In this document: in pieces, positions 13,765 to 25,771 of the stretch | How positions within the stretch are numbered: the stretch's first letter is position 1 | Layout: each line of letters begins with the position of its first letter | Assembly (NCBI GenBank): GCA_965644295.1 | Contig: CBFFRP010000298.1 | Span: forward strand, 434,001-498,000 | Direction of reading: 5' to 3' | DNA length: 64,000 nt | DNA from: Paraphysomonas bandaiensis | Lineage: Eukaryota > Chrysophyceae | Notes under the pieces: generated by a model | Database searches by the model: none | The model's input: the letters and a program-made list of their open reading frames with translations, nothing else | What the model was told of the DNA's origin: nothing | Made by a program: the position numbers and the translations under genes

Positions 13765-16171
13765 TCAATATCTCTTTTGAGTTAGACATGTGCGCGTCCA
13801 CGACTTCATGTCTATAGGATGGGAGTCTTCAGTGGCTTCGGTATTTTCTTTCCATATCTTGAGTGTTTTATCCGCCTCACATGTGATAAAGCGACTACAA
13901 AGGATACAACATGAGAACAAATACTTAGTAGGACTCACAAAGTCGTATGATCAATGTTGTACCTTCCAGATAGATCGAAGCACGAGGCGAATATTCCACT
14001 CTCGGCATCCAAGGACCCTGGGTAGAATCAATATTAGCTTACGCATAACATGGCTATATATAGGTGTAGAAAAAAGTTGGTTGAATAGCGTCTCCTACCT
14101 GGTTGCACTACTGTCTGTGTCTTCTGAAAGCAGTAACCGGAGTCATAGTCCCAGAAGTTAAGAGTACCATCATCACCCCCTGATACTAGCACACCGTCTT
14201 CGTTAATTGCCAGTGTGTTGATCACACTATTATGTCCAGATAAATTCTTCAGAAATCTAAAAATAATAACACACGTCAATAAAAGGTATGCCCTCAAGCT
14301 TATGTGAAGAAGTCGTGTTCGAATGAAATAACAAGTGATAGTAAGAAGTATAATAGAGCGTCACACGTACTTTCCATCTCTGCACTGCCATTTCTTCATG
14401 TTGTCAGCACTTGCCGACACAAAAGAAAATTCCTACAGTAGTACACAGTAAGAAACGTCATTCCGACATATGTACACAAATTATCATCTAGGAGTAGATA
14501 CAGCCAACCTACCCTTGGATTCACACAAACACTCCTGACTGCCTTCTTGTGGTGGGTGAGAGTGGTCATGGTTTTCCCCGCAGCGAGATCCCAAAGCTAT
14601 AAAATCACAACAATAAATATAAGACGCTCGAAGCGAGTTTTCACACAGTACACCGTATCCTGTGTAATACCCTGATTGCGAATACATGATGCCATACCTT
14701 GATGGTTGAATCGTGACTTCCAGTGATAACCTGAGGGTCGACCGTATTAGTGGCTATGGAGGCTACAGCCCCGCTATGTCCACCAAGCACCTGGATTTCG
14801 TGCTTTGTGCGAATATCCCACACCTAGACATAATATCAACATTTCTGTTACGACCATGTATACAACCTTCATATACTTACCCTAGCAACACAATCCCTCC
14901 CGCCAGTAACGAGAAGATCAAGCGTAGGGTGAATTTTGAGGTCAAAAACACCCGATAAGTGACCGTGATAATGCCGTACAACCTTATTTTGTTCGAGATC
15001 CCAACCTAAATAATCATTCAGTCTACTTAACTATACATTGGCTCATGATACTACATCAGTCCAACTGTTGCAAGAACGAATGATTCTACTATTGAGCATC
15101 GCTCATGTCATACTATTCATTCATAAGAGAAAAAACGGTACATAGATACGTACATTTAACCATCTTATCCTCTCCAGCAGAGAAGAGGTAAGGGTGCCGT
15201 GGGCTGACTGCGAGTCCCCTAATTGCACTGATATGGCCAGTGAGTGTCAGTTTCAGACCTCCTTCAGCGCCTGCACAGCACTTCGCCAGGTCCCAAATCT
15301 ATATCGATACAGCATGCATCAGTACTGAAGCTATTGACCAAAAATCACAGGGTATGGCATTGCATGCACGGCGTGTCGTAAATATGCTGCTTAATACAAG
15401 ACCTTAATCGTTCTATCAGCGGACCCAGTAGCGAACCATTCATTAGATGGGTCAAAGGCAATAGACCTCACCCATCCCAGATGACCGGATACCACTGCAG
15501 AAAGTTCCCAAGGGGCGTGCCACTGTGGTTTAGGAACTTTAGGAGGGGCACGACGAGCAACCATGGCAGTAGATTTCTAAAAAGAAAATAAGCAAATATC
15601 AACTATAATCTGATATATGAGTCATGCTTATACTTGCATAACACGTGCAATATATCACTCTATAATAATAATAGTATACTATAAGCCGATTTCAAAACTA
15701 ACCGCAAAATCAGCTGTAGAACTGTGCGCCACCAGAGCTTGTGCAGAGGTTGTTGTTCTCTCCTGTGCTGTGAGTTGTGCTGTTTCAGCAGCTTCACCAG
15801 GTTTATCCGTTAGAAGTAACATCTGAGGTGTTTCTACATGCAATAAATGAGTATAATTGTAATGTTATAGTGTAAAATAACAACATAAGGCACTTACCAT
15901 ACTGTGCTGTTGCACTCTTTATTGGCATTTTTGTCTCACTAATTTTATAATTAGCTGATAATTTCGCTGCACTTTTAATTGATCGACTACATAAATTTGA
16001 ATGATTAGATAGAGTGATATAAGAGGAGAGGGAAGGGGGGGAAGGGGATATATACCTGGGCTCATGAGGTCTTGGAACAAACGGATTGGAGTCAATGAAC
16101 ATGTCACGAGATCTCTCTATAGATTTAGATATCACCTCTTCAGGTGGGATTACAAATGCTGTATCTGTCAT
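13765..16171 (-). CDS. PLRG1: PLRG1/PRP46-family WD40 protein of the spliceosome, multi-exon
   Basis: Core component of the NineTeen/Prp19-associated complex in the activated spliceosome (human PLRG1, plant PRL1, yeast Prp46). The N-terminus ([16 protein letters not shown]) parallels RSLKRTHDMF of PLRG1. A Ser/Thr/Ala-rich linker is followed by WD repeats with family wording: [128 protein letters not shown]. The C-terminus [20 protein letters not shown] is nearly the human ending, and the stop is at 13765-13767. At least eight exons with short introns. All seven blades appear intact, so it should be functional. Confidence 0.93.
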
Positions 16172-17898
16172 ATGAATATAGTAAGAGGAATATTAGAGAT
16201 GTTTGTGTTAATATATATATATATATACTTATACTTGTGTTGGTGCTGTATATATATGTGTGTGTATAGATATGTAGACTGGTGTGTGTGTATACTGGTA
16301 TATGTACGAGTACATGCCACACATTACTACGAATATCGCGCTATTGTTTGCATGTAATACACGACGATTGTGCACTTGAGGCCCACACTCACAGCAATGC
16401 TGAGTGAGAAAAACTCCTACAATAGAGTTTTTATAGTAAAAACAGGGATTTATATATAAATACTGCCACTTTTATGCTAAAAACCTATATCGCGAGTGCG
16501 CTGTATGTATGTATACAATGCCGAATGCTCCCACAACCTATAGCAGTACTGTACTTTGTATACTATACCCAATAATTCGTATAGACAGAGCTGAAAGTGC
16601 CAAGATTAAATTAAACCCCCTATTTTCATACAAAAAAGGGAATTTTTGTACTTGCACTTCATACAAGTTGCATGCATCATACATACTGTACACACATGTA
16701 GCTAGCTGTGTAAGATATGCATATATCTACAGGAGGAGATCATGGTAATGCATTACATTCCTGAATAGGCTGAAATGAACACTATTAGAGAAATCATATC
16801 TTATCAATGTACAGTGTATGCATCCTTCATAACCTATAGATGAACACACACCAGTATGATCAGTAACTAACACATGCAGATCCATATATAGAGCATACAT
16901 ACATACTTATACACAGACAGTTCATACATACATACATGATATGCTTCTTTACAGTCTGTGTGTACTCACAAGTGACAGTTACTCATAACTGTGACCTCTG
17001 TCATACGATCACTATGATGATATCAATAGAGTTATATTCGACGTTGTGATGACGTGCTATATCTGAGTAAAGGAAAGGTCGCATGTATATGTGTTCGGAA
17101 ATTAAGCATAGTACTACGCACTACTAGCTATATAGTGTATAGGCACTGCTTGCATGCGCCAGTAACATTGCATTCTGCTTTGTACTGTGACCTCTATGCA
17201 AACATGCTAACGGCATTGCCATATCTGATAATTATTCCTTATTCAGGTCTAAAATTTACGACTCTTGCTAATTATCATATATGCAAGATACCTAATATAT
17301 AAGTAGCAGTACATTATAAGGCATTTATCATAAGGCAACTACCACTATAGATCATGATATATTCTTTTCTATAAGCTTTGTATTATGAAATGACGAGAGT
17401 AAATGATATGTAACATGAAAGTTCAATCACGAGCTTTTAAAATATTCTGTACTTCGGACTGTTCTGTAAGACTTAAGCAAACTCAGATCTCAGTGCCCTC
17501 TGCTTGCATATCTTTAGCACTATGCAACATCTATATGTTATAAAGCTGGTGCTTTAAACCCACATACAGATATAAGGTTCCAAATTCTGAACACTTTTAA
17601 TACGTGTCGAATAAACTGCCTAAGTGACAGTAGACGCAATACTTATTTCCACTTTAGTATTACGAAGTCATAACCACTTGATTTATAATTAGACTCTACT
17701 ACGATCGTAACTACTAACGTAATAAAGATGCTAGATTTCGATATGAAATTCTAGAACTCATATATCAAATAAACAAGAGTAGGAAGCTATGCCGTAAAAA
17801 AACAAGCCAATACATCTAATGTAAATTAGAATTCTATATCTAGTGAATGTACCAGTTTTGTGTCAATATGACTATAGTACATCCTCACACATAATCGA
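16172..17898. other. Long intergenic region, no gene recognised
   Basis: About 1.7 kb of AT-rich DNA with TA/TG-rich runs (near 16208-16280) and scattered CATA tetramers (near 16890-16940). Small open frames lack any recognisable motif. Confidence 0.5.
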
Positions 17899-19659
17899 TC
17901 AATTCGTGTACTTATCCAATTCTTCTTTGTGGCGCTTAAAGAAATTACTGACATCCTCAACAATTAAATCTTCACTTTCTCTGATGTCCACCGAATTTCC
18001 CACTGCACTAGGACGAGAAATCTCAGACTGCATTGGATACTCCTGCTGCTGTGAATTGGTAATCACAGTCGAATCTACTGGGCATACTTGTGTGTGCATT
18101 TGTTTTTTCTTATCAAGGAACATTCCACTTTCCATCTGTTCCACTGGGATAACAGCAGATTTGGACCCACTCCGCAAGTATGCCAATAATAGGAACATAC
18201 AGACCGCTACGAAGAGCACCAAAACTACAAGTATAACAAAAATACAGATAGCGAGAGTCGTGTTCATTTCAACATAACTCTTTTCAATATTCCGGGTGAA
18301 TATTAAATTATTCCCATCACTTGTTGGTATCGGTGACACCAATGATATTGATGGCTGTATGTAGCCATTTTCACTAGGTATACTGGATGGTTTACTTGAT
18401 GGCTCTCCTTTGAATACTCCAAACGGCTCACCAGTCGGAACTCCACTTGGAACTTCAGATAGCTCACTTGAAGGTTGGCTTGTAGGTTCTCTAGTAGGCG
18501 CTCCAGATGGTTCACTTGACGGAACTCCACTTGGAACTTCAGATGGTTCACTTGACGGAACACCACTTGGAACTTCAGATGGCTCACTTGAAGGTTGGCT
18601 TGTAGGTTCTCTAGTAGGCGCTTCAGATGGTTCACTTGACGGAACACCACTTGGAACTTCAGATGGTTCACTTGAAGGTTGGCTTGTAGGTTCTCTAGTG
18701 GGCGCTCCAGATGGTGAAAGATCCAACAACCCCCACACATCGGAGTGTGAATTTCCTCCAAGTACCCACACACGATTGTTGTAAACCATACTACTATGTC
18801 GATAGCGAGGAGTCCAGGATATTGAAAATGAGGCTTCTGCCCAGTTCACGCCATCAGAGGAGTACCACATATCATCAAACGTATAGGGATAACCATATCC
18901 CCCAATCACCCACATAAGATCGTGGTATACCTCACACGTGTGGAAATAACGACCAAGCCACTCTGCTGCTGATGTGACTCGTTTCCAAGTGATGCCATCA
19001 GATGAACTGTAGACGTCCCTGTAATATGTCGCACCTCCTACGACATACCTACCCCCTAGTACCCACATTAGGTCGTTGTACACCAATGCCTTATGTGCCT
19101 CACGGATTGACCACACAGACAATATAACGACTTCATACCAGTTCACCCCGTCTGCTGATTTCCAAATATCATTTCGGTATGTACTGAACATGTCACGCCC
19201 GCCCATAACCCACATATGGTCTTTGTATACCGTGCTTGCATGGGAATATCTCGGTGTCCAGGCTGCTGAATAAATAGCTTCTGTCCAATTTTCACCATCC
19301 GTGGAGTACCACACATCATTATGATATGCAGAACCGGAATACCCCCCCATTATCCACATAGCATCATGAAAGACAACACTCGTATGAAACATTCTGGCAG
19401 ACCATGCTGCAACAGGTGTGACTTGAGTCCAATTGATTCCATTATTAGAGCTCCACACATCATTTTTATATCCACCAGCATGTCCACCTATGATCCACAT
19501 GAGATCGTTGTAGGCTACGGTAGTAAAGCTTTGGCGATTGCCTTCAGGTAAAGTTGATGTAGCCTCCTCCCATATAGATAGAGTCGTATATGTGGTCCCT
19601 GATGCTGGATATGCACATAGAAGCAATATGATTGCATGTGCATGAGATATTTGTATCAT
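17899..19659 (-). CDS. Secreted-face kelch-repeat type I membrane protein with Pro/Ser/Thr/Glu-rich stalk
   Basis: Single-exon 586-aa product. Residues 1-22 form a signal peptide (hydrophobic IILLLCAYPASG). Residues about 30-330 hold six kelch-type repeats, each with a DLMWVIGG-like strand, a DVWYSSDGVNW-like turn and a WTPRYxH-like motif, predicting a six-bladed beta-propeller. Residues about 335-425 are tandem PT/PS repeats (APTREPTSQPSSEPSEVPSG), a likely O-glycosylated stalk; this repeat style is common in stramenopile secretomes. A hydrophobic helix near residue 465-490 (ICIFVILVVLVLFVAVCMFL) is followed by a basic stop-transfer and a tail of roughly 95 residues ending in acidic/basic coil. 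The role is unknown; cell-surface adhesion or recognition is plausible. Two copies of the TACAGCAGTA-type element lie about 130-150 bp upstream. Confidence 0.85.
   Translation of the reverse strand: MIQISHAHAIILLLCAYPASGTTYTTLSIWEEATSTLPEGNRQSFTTVAYNDLMWIIGGHAGGYKNDVWSSNNGINWTQVTPVAAWSARMFHTSVVFHDAMWIMGGYSGSAYHNDVWYSTDGENWTEAIYSAAWTPRYSHASTVYKDHMWVMGGRDMFSTYRNDIWKSADGVNWYEVVILSVWSIREAHKALVYNDLMWVLGGRYVVGGATYYRDVYSSSDGITWKRVTSAAEWLGRYFHTCEVYHDLMWVIGGYGYPYTFDDMWYSSDGVNWAEASFSISWTPRYRHSSMVYNNRVWVLGGNSHSDVWGLLDLSPSGAPTREPTSQPSSEPSEVPSGVPSSEPSEAPTREPTSQPSSEPSEVPSGVPSSEPSEVPSGVPSSEPSGAPTREPTSQPSSELSEVPSGVPTGEPFGVFKGEPSSKPSSIPSENGYIQPSISLVSPIPTSDGNNLIFTRNIEKSYVEMNTTLAICIFVILVVLVLFVAVCMFLLLAYLRSGSKSAVIPVEQMESGMFLDKKKQMHTQVCPVDSTVITNSQQQEYPMQSEISRPSAVGNSVDIRESEDLIVEDVSNFFKRHKEELDKYTN
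18430..18720. repeat. In-frame minisatellite encoding the PT/PS stalk
   Basis: Imperfect tandem units encode PSSEPSEVPSGVPSSEPS-type repeats. Blocks such as GGAACTTCAGATGGTTCACT recur several times. The array keeps frame, so copy number can vary without breaking the protein. Confidence 0.8.
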
Positions 19660-21012
19660 GGAATCCGTAATAGTGACTTCCGTTTAAATAGTAGTTAGTT
19701 TATCTAATACTTGATGCATGATGTTGCCATGAATCCTATGTGCTCGTGTACAATATTGTACACATGGTATTATACATGTACGATATACAGCAGTACAATG
19801 ATACTGCTGTCGTACAGAGTACTGTGTAAGCAAAATCCTGTTCAGCATTTTTAACCACCCAAAATTCAAAATTGTCTATAAAATTTCTTTTACTGTGTCA
19901 CTTTTGTCACGTAAAAATGAATCTCGAATCCGAATCTGAATTATTTTTTTACATTTATATGTACATTATTTGTATGATGCATATAAAAAAAGGGTATTTT
20001 GAACCTAAATTTCTTCAGAAATCTTCGTAATTTTCTTGAAATCAGACATGTGGGACATAGATGTACATACGATAGTACACTGTACCCTTCTGTATGATGA
20101 CTTAACTGCATTCCATACTACTCATATACCTTAACTATCTACCCTCACAGCTAACTCAGAGTTTGATAGTGTACTATGAGCGTGAGCACTTGTTTTGCTA
20201 ACATCTACAAGGTTTGTGTGCTGCAATGACTACACCCTGCGGGACATAAGAAAAAACAAACATTGATTTGTCTGTAAGCTGCATTGGGTGAGCTCTTTGT
20301 CATGTTCGCCTAACTAGGTATGAAAAACACATTACGTACAGAATGCTGCATTGAATACCCGACATACTGCATGTTGCATGTAATACCCGACAGGAAAATA
20401 ATTATTCTACTACATGGAGTGAGGAGGTAGAGAAGTGTATGGTGTACCTGGTAGAGTATTGCTAATACAGAACTTCCTACACTGGAGCATCCGTAGTTGC
20501 TGAACATGTCTCCCACAATAACATCTCGAATTCCTTATCAGAGCAATAAGCAAAGTATCAGTTTCAGATGAGAGCTGTCAAGTGAGTTACGATTCCCCCC
20601 ACCAGTAGAAAATTATTTATTCGACGAATTGACTGACAATAAACACGAAGTCAACCTTAAAATTAATTTGTGGTGAGGTTTTCCATCTACTTGGTAGTAC
20701 ACCATATTCATTTAGATAACTAATAAAGCATTTTTACGACATTGAATAATACAAAGCAACGCAAGTATTTCAGCTGTCATCGTAGAGTATTAAAATAACG
20801 TATCATATTGATAATGTCTTTTGAATTACATCGCATAAATAATGATTACTATCATCCCGACAAATTATTATTGGCCAGTAGGGCGATAGCTATGAGCTTG
20901 ACGTACTAGTCGATCACAGGTATTAGCACGATAGCTATGACCTACAAAGAGACAATTGGTAGTAGAAACAGCGCAGGTCAAAATACCATTTGAACTACGA
21001 TTTTATCAGTAC
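19660..21012. other. Intergenic region upstream of the kelch gene
   Basis: About 1.35 kb. It contains TACAGCAGTA at 19786-19795 and a 9/10 inverse match at 19802-19811, close together and divergent. Otherwise AT-rich with no coding signal. Confidence 0.5.
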
Positions 21013-22468
21013 TTAATCCAATAGCAAGGAGAACACAGTAGCTGTAACAGCCTGAGTCTGAAGTGTCAACTGATCAGTATTCAGGTTCTCCAGCAAGTCT
21101 GTGGTCTTATGGTAAGAAGGGTAGGCAGTAGCCGAGTTTCCACTTTCAAAGAATCCTACGGACGGGTAACCGTTTTCGTAGAAGGACTGTTGATCCGAAC
21201 AACAAGCCCCAGTGTCAACAGTCGGTAAAGAAGGGACATATACAGCAGTCAATTCCTTAGCGTAACTTGTAAGCTCTGGGGACATAGAGCGATCCATGAA
21301 GCCTTGTTGCACTTCTGGGGTCGACTGGTAGCCCAGCATATCCGCATTCGCCATAGCGTATATGTTTTCTCCTTGCTCAGCCCACATGGACGCCAATGCA
21401 CGGCTGCCCAACAGACCTTGTTCCTCTCCTGTAAAGAGACATAGACGCAGGCCACGGTTCAAACTCAGCTGTGCAGAGTGGATAAGTCGAGCAATCTCCA
21501 ATATGCACGCTGAGCCGGTACCGTTGTCATCAGCCCCTGAAAAATAAAATTAGATTCATAACAAAACAAGATATTAGTGTGTTTTTAATACATTGCGCAT
21601 TCAAATTTTACTTTATTTAATACGAGATACAAATATCAGGGACAACATATTTCTGACACATACCTGGAGCCCTGTCTGTGCCAGATGTTGAGTCCTCAGA
21701 GCGTGAATCCAAATGGGCACCAGCCACAACAAATTCAGTTGCATCTGCATATGGTTCCCATGTAGCAATAATATTTGGAGCAATAGTCGGGAGAAATTTT
21801 TGGTAAGAAATCGTGAACCCCATAGACTCGAGTTCTGATACCACATATGCCTCAGCAGTGTATAGAGTGTCGGAATAGGAGTTGCGACTGTTAATCTCCT
21901 GCAATGTTTCGACCGTCTTTATAAGATTTTCTTTAGAAACAGAGTCAACTGCGTGTTGTACGTCTGGGTTTGCTTGAATATCACGTGCTGTCCATATCTG
22001 TGTTTGTTTCGGGGAGAGAGCTGGAGGGCTTACACTGTGAGAAGGAACAGGTATGATCGCAGTATCCTGTGCCGCTCCGCATCCATCCAATCCAGTAATA
22101 TTAGGTAGCAATGTTCCTCCACTAGCAACAAGAGATAAGCCTCTTTCATAGTATACTTTCTGACCGGCAGATACCAAATCTGACTTTGTCTTTGCTACAG
22201 CTTCCTCATTGGGCTCTTCAATGACCCATAATCCATCATCTCCAAGATGATGTTCAAGGAATACTTCACATCCTTTTATATCATCTGTATGTTCTTCAAC
22301 AAATAAAGAAAATTCCTTGAATTGTCCTCGGAATGATATACCAGATACATGAGAGTGTTGGTTGAGATCGACACCGAGTTTAGTGCTAGGCTCTGCGCAC
22401 CAGAAGCCATTCTCACGGCCAAGAGCTTGACCTAAAATAGAGGCTATTAAGGCGGTTGAAAATTTCAT
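21013..22468 (-). CDS. Secreted M28-family zinc aminopeptidase, 2 exons
   Basis: Exported metallopeptidase that would trim N-terminal residues from peptides outside the cell or in the secretory/vacuolar system. Exon 1 is 22468-21664 and exon 2 is 21536-21013, joining as DRAPG-ADDNGTGSA. A signal peptide is evident (MKFSTALIASILGQALG). The M28 metal-binding set is complete: His and Asp in GAHLDSR, Asp in GADDNGTGSA, the Glu pair in FTGEEQGLLGS, Asp in ANADMLGYQ, and the late His in YPSYHKTTD. The N-terminal roughly 150 residues are a poorly conserved prodomain-like region. The complete metal site suggests activity. A copy of TACTGCTGTA lies about 85 bp upstream of the start. Confidence 0.9.
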
Positions 22469-22582
22469 AAGTGGATAGGGGGTGTAGAATGATCACTAGA
22501 TAGATAGATAGATAGATGTGAGCGAGGAGAGTTAAGAGGTGTGGGTATACTATACTGCTGTACATACCTACCTACCTACCTA

Positions 22583-22908
22583 CCTACATACATACATACA
22601 ATCATACATACATGCATACATACATACATACATACATACATACATACATACATACATACATACATACATACATACATACATACATACATACATACATACA
22701 TACATACATACATACATACATACATACATACATACATACATACATACATACATACATACATACATACATACATACATACATACATACATACATACATACA
22801 TACATACATACATACATACATACATACATACATACATACATACATACATACATACATACATACATACATACATACATACATACATACATACATACATACA
22901 TACATACA

Positions 22909-22938
<30 letters not shown>
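22583..22938. repeat. (CATA)n tetranucleotide microsatellite, about 355 bp
   Basis: A nearly perfect CATA/TATG array, slightly degenerate at its left edge where it grades into CCTA units. The apparent long frames of repeating Tyr/Ile/His/Thr or Met/Tyr/Val/Cys here are artefacts of the repeat. It lies between the divergent M28 peptidase and LAMMER kinase genes. Confidence 0.97.
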
Positions 22939-22942
<4 letters not shown>

Positions 22943-23181
22943 CACGGACTACTCTCTGTATATAACTGGCCCAGAATGATTCTGTGTACTGTACATATGT
23001 ACTTCATTCGTATTTGAATTCTAGATGCTGTGTAGAGTATGTATGTACAGCAGTGTATGTATGTATGGTATTGTGGTGTGTGATCACACAGCAGTCCAGC
23101 CCATCTCATATATAACTATAATCACATACCACAACACATACATACATCCACATCACACTATACATTCCCGCAGTTGGCATA

Positions 23182-24844
23182 ATGACCAACAGAAAGCGGA
23201 GTTTTAATACAACAGATCACAGTGTATCAAATGGACCTGAATTAAAGAGACCAGCAGTGGATAATCAACACCCCTCGAAAGGTAATAGAAACCGATCACG
23301 TTCATACTCTACACGCAGTGAGAGTGAACATGATGATTCCATTGGACATTATTTAGGAAGTCGTGGGGACAGTATAGTTAATCGATGTGTGTGGCACTGC
23401 TATTCACTCATAAGGAACGTACTGATATGTTATGTTATATGAAGATGTTATATGTAAAGAGATTGGATTGGGAACCTTCGGGAAAGTCTTTAAATGTCGG
23501 GATAAAAAATATGACGACATTGTTGCGGTCAAAGTTGTGCGTGGCGTGAAGAAGTACGTGGAGTCGGCGAGGATTGAGGCTGACATTCTTGGGCATGTCT
23601 ACGACAGACAGAAGGAAGTCGGGGCTAATTGCTGTGTGAAGCTCTATTCTCACTTTTCATTTGATGGTAAAGTGTTTGGGTTTGTGGTTGCTTGTGTTCA
23701 CGGTAGCACTGCTCTGCGTTCGTGCATCTTTCTGCTGTCTCGAAGGCTTTTACTGTCTAGTCACTGAGAAGCTGGGGCTGTCGTTGTATGACTTCTTGAA
23801 ATTGAACAATTACCGGGGCATGAAGATGCGCGATATTCAGCATATATCACGGTGTGTACGTTACTTAATTTATATCTTAGAGCTCACATTTTTGGAATAG
23901 GCAATTGCTGGAGACTCTGGATTTTCTACGATCGATGAAACTTATACACACAGGTGGTCGTTGCTTCCAATGATTACCATTTTTTATCGGTAGTGTGCTA
24001 TTTGCTCACAGATCTCAAGGTGGAGAATATACTGTTCGTTGATGGATGCAACCGCAAGACGAAGGATGGGTCGTATCTCCCCACCTCCACCCGCATCAAG
24101 AGTGAGTGCTCTGACGAAGCAATTGCTGATGCGTTTATACTCTTTCACTCGGTGCAGTCATAGACTTCGGTGGTGCCACCTACGATGACGAGCATAAGAG
24201 CACCATAATTAATACTCGCCAATATAGAGGCCCAGAAGTCACTCTAGAACTCGGATGGTCCTATCCATCTGACGCCTGGAGTGCCGGGTGCATTATTGGG
24301 GAGATATATGCGGGCGAGCTATTCTTTCAGACGGTGGGATCACTAGCTCGTATTTGCCTTATTTCTTGATAATTTTCTCCACAGCATGACAGTCTGGAGC
24401 ATTTGGCTCTCATGGAACGGTGTATCGGAAGATTTCCCCATTGGATGGCCCGTGATTCCCCTGTCAAGGACGGTTTTTTCAACAGGTAACACTTGCCGTC
24501 CTGCACCTCCGAGGAAAAGCCTTTACTGACTATAGGAGGGGCGATGTGCGGTGGCGCGAGGGTCTTCCTCGTTGCAACAAGAAACATATCGAGAAGATGC
24601 CTACTATCAGAGTATGTGTATGCAGACAGGTGATACAGTCTAATTCAAACCGTAGGAGTATTTCGCTGAGTCGAGATCTCGCCCTGATAGAACTGGAATT
24701 GCAGACCTCGTCTTGGGACTTCTTAAACTAGATCCTATGGAAAGGTATTCACATATTAGTTGTAATTCTTTCATATTCTGATCGTTCCGTAGACTCAAGC
24801 CGAAACAAGCCCTAGCAATGCCTTTTTTCTCGCGCTCATTATGA
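23182..24844 (+). CDS. LAMMER (CLK-type) dual-specificity protein kinase, about 8-9 exons
   Basis: Nuclear kinase family (CLK, AFC, Doa, Kns1) that phosphorylates SR splicing factors. Exon 1 (23182-23386) encodes an Arg/Ser-rich N-terminus. Exon 2 begins at 23445 and gives [17 protein letters not shown] (glycine loop) and VAVKVV (ATP-binding Lys). The catalytic loop [11 protein letters not shown] is assembled across an intron and is followed by [12 protein letters not shown] (DFG). [20 protein letters not shown] is the activation/APE region. The defining LAMMER motif appears as [20 protein letters not shown]. The frame continues through [16 protein letters not shown] and LLKLDPMER to [16 protein letters not shown]. 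One oddity is that the invariant family HTDLKPEN has Val in place of Pro. All catalytic residues are present. Confidence 0.92.
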
Positions 24845-25771
24845 TATACAAATACGATACCCATACCGTGTATCCCTACCTTGACAGGTTCTTAAATATG
24901 GCGTGATGAAAGGAATGTTTTATTTGTTCTACAAGATAACATAATTATTAATATATGGTGTGAGAATAAGTATCATATACCGTACGGTATCAACTTTTGA
25001 CATTTTGGATGGGTAAACTTATATAGCTGAACGTTGAAATCACGTAATAATCATTTGTAAAGTTATAAACTACATCTCTCATCATTCATTGTCATCAACT
25101 GTATTTATATTCTCTCAACTCCCTATTAATAGTGTCAGATCTTAAATAGATATGTTATTATACTGTCAAAGTATTTCCGTTTGTCTAACGTAATTAATGT
25201 ACAATAGTTTTCAACTACTGTGCGTATTCTTAAACTAACGTCATAATGAGCGTTCTGCTGAGCCCAATTCAGACCAAGAAACACTTTTTGAGACACAATC
25301 GGGGTAAAATATATTAAATCAAATTTAAAAATATGTTCAGCCTCAGTCAGTAGTATCTATTACCAAAAGGTCGGGGTAAATATTCACGTTTGGTATTACC
25401 CCGACATTATGTGACGATGCTATCAACTACCAATATATCAAGGATTGGAAACCATATAGAGCATTTACAGAATAATCAGTATTTTAACACAATATATTAT
25501 TCCCTAACCCTGTATCTGTGAAGTACATACTTTTGATCACGAATTGATTACACACGATTGAGCTAGGTACATGTCATGTGTAATTTCGTCGATACAAGGA
25601 TGCACACAATGTACTCCGTTATTCCATACTTGTGATAACAATACTATTGCCCAACACGGTATTATCCAGATCACATATCATAGTTCTTAAATACTTAGTT
25701 TATAATACAAGCACCAGACTATTACATAGAAAAAACTAAGAGAGCAGTCTGAACAAATTGGCATACATACG
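24845..25771. other. Intergenic region with a hAT-like terminal relic
   Basis: Lies between the kinase stop and the stop of the PH-filamin gene. A short hairpin with arms GTCGGGGTAA / TTACCCCGAC sits around 25370-25405. The sequence CAATATATTATTCCCTAACC followed by CTG near 25490-25512 resembles the right terminus of the hAT element at 10259-11133. No gene seen. Confidence 0.5.

Noticed and set aside
22583-22938. CRISPR array
   Set aside because: A uniform 4-bp repeat with no spacers, in a eukaryotic genome.
22539-23109. Long open frames of repeating Tyr/Ile/His/Thr and Met/Tyr/Val/Cys
   Set aside because: They are translations of the CATA microsatellite, open in several frames on both strands.
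25480-25515. Telomere-like repeat (CCCTAACCCTG)
   Set aside because: Only one and a half units, and the context matches a hAT terminus.
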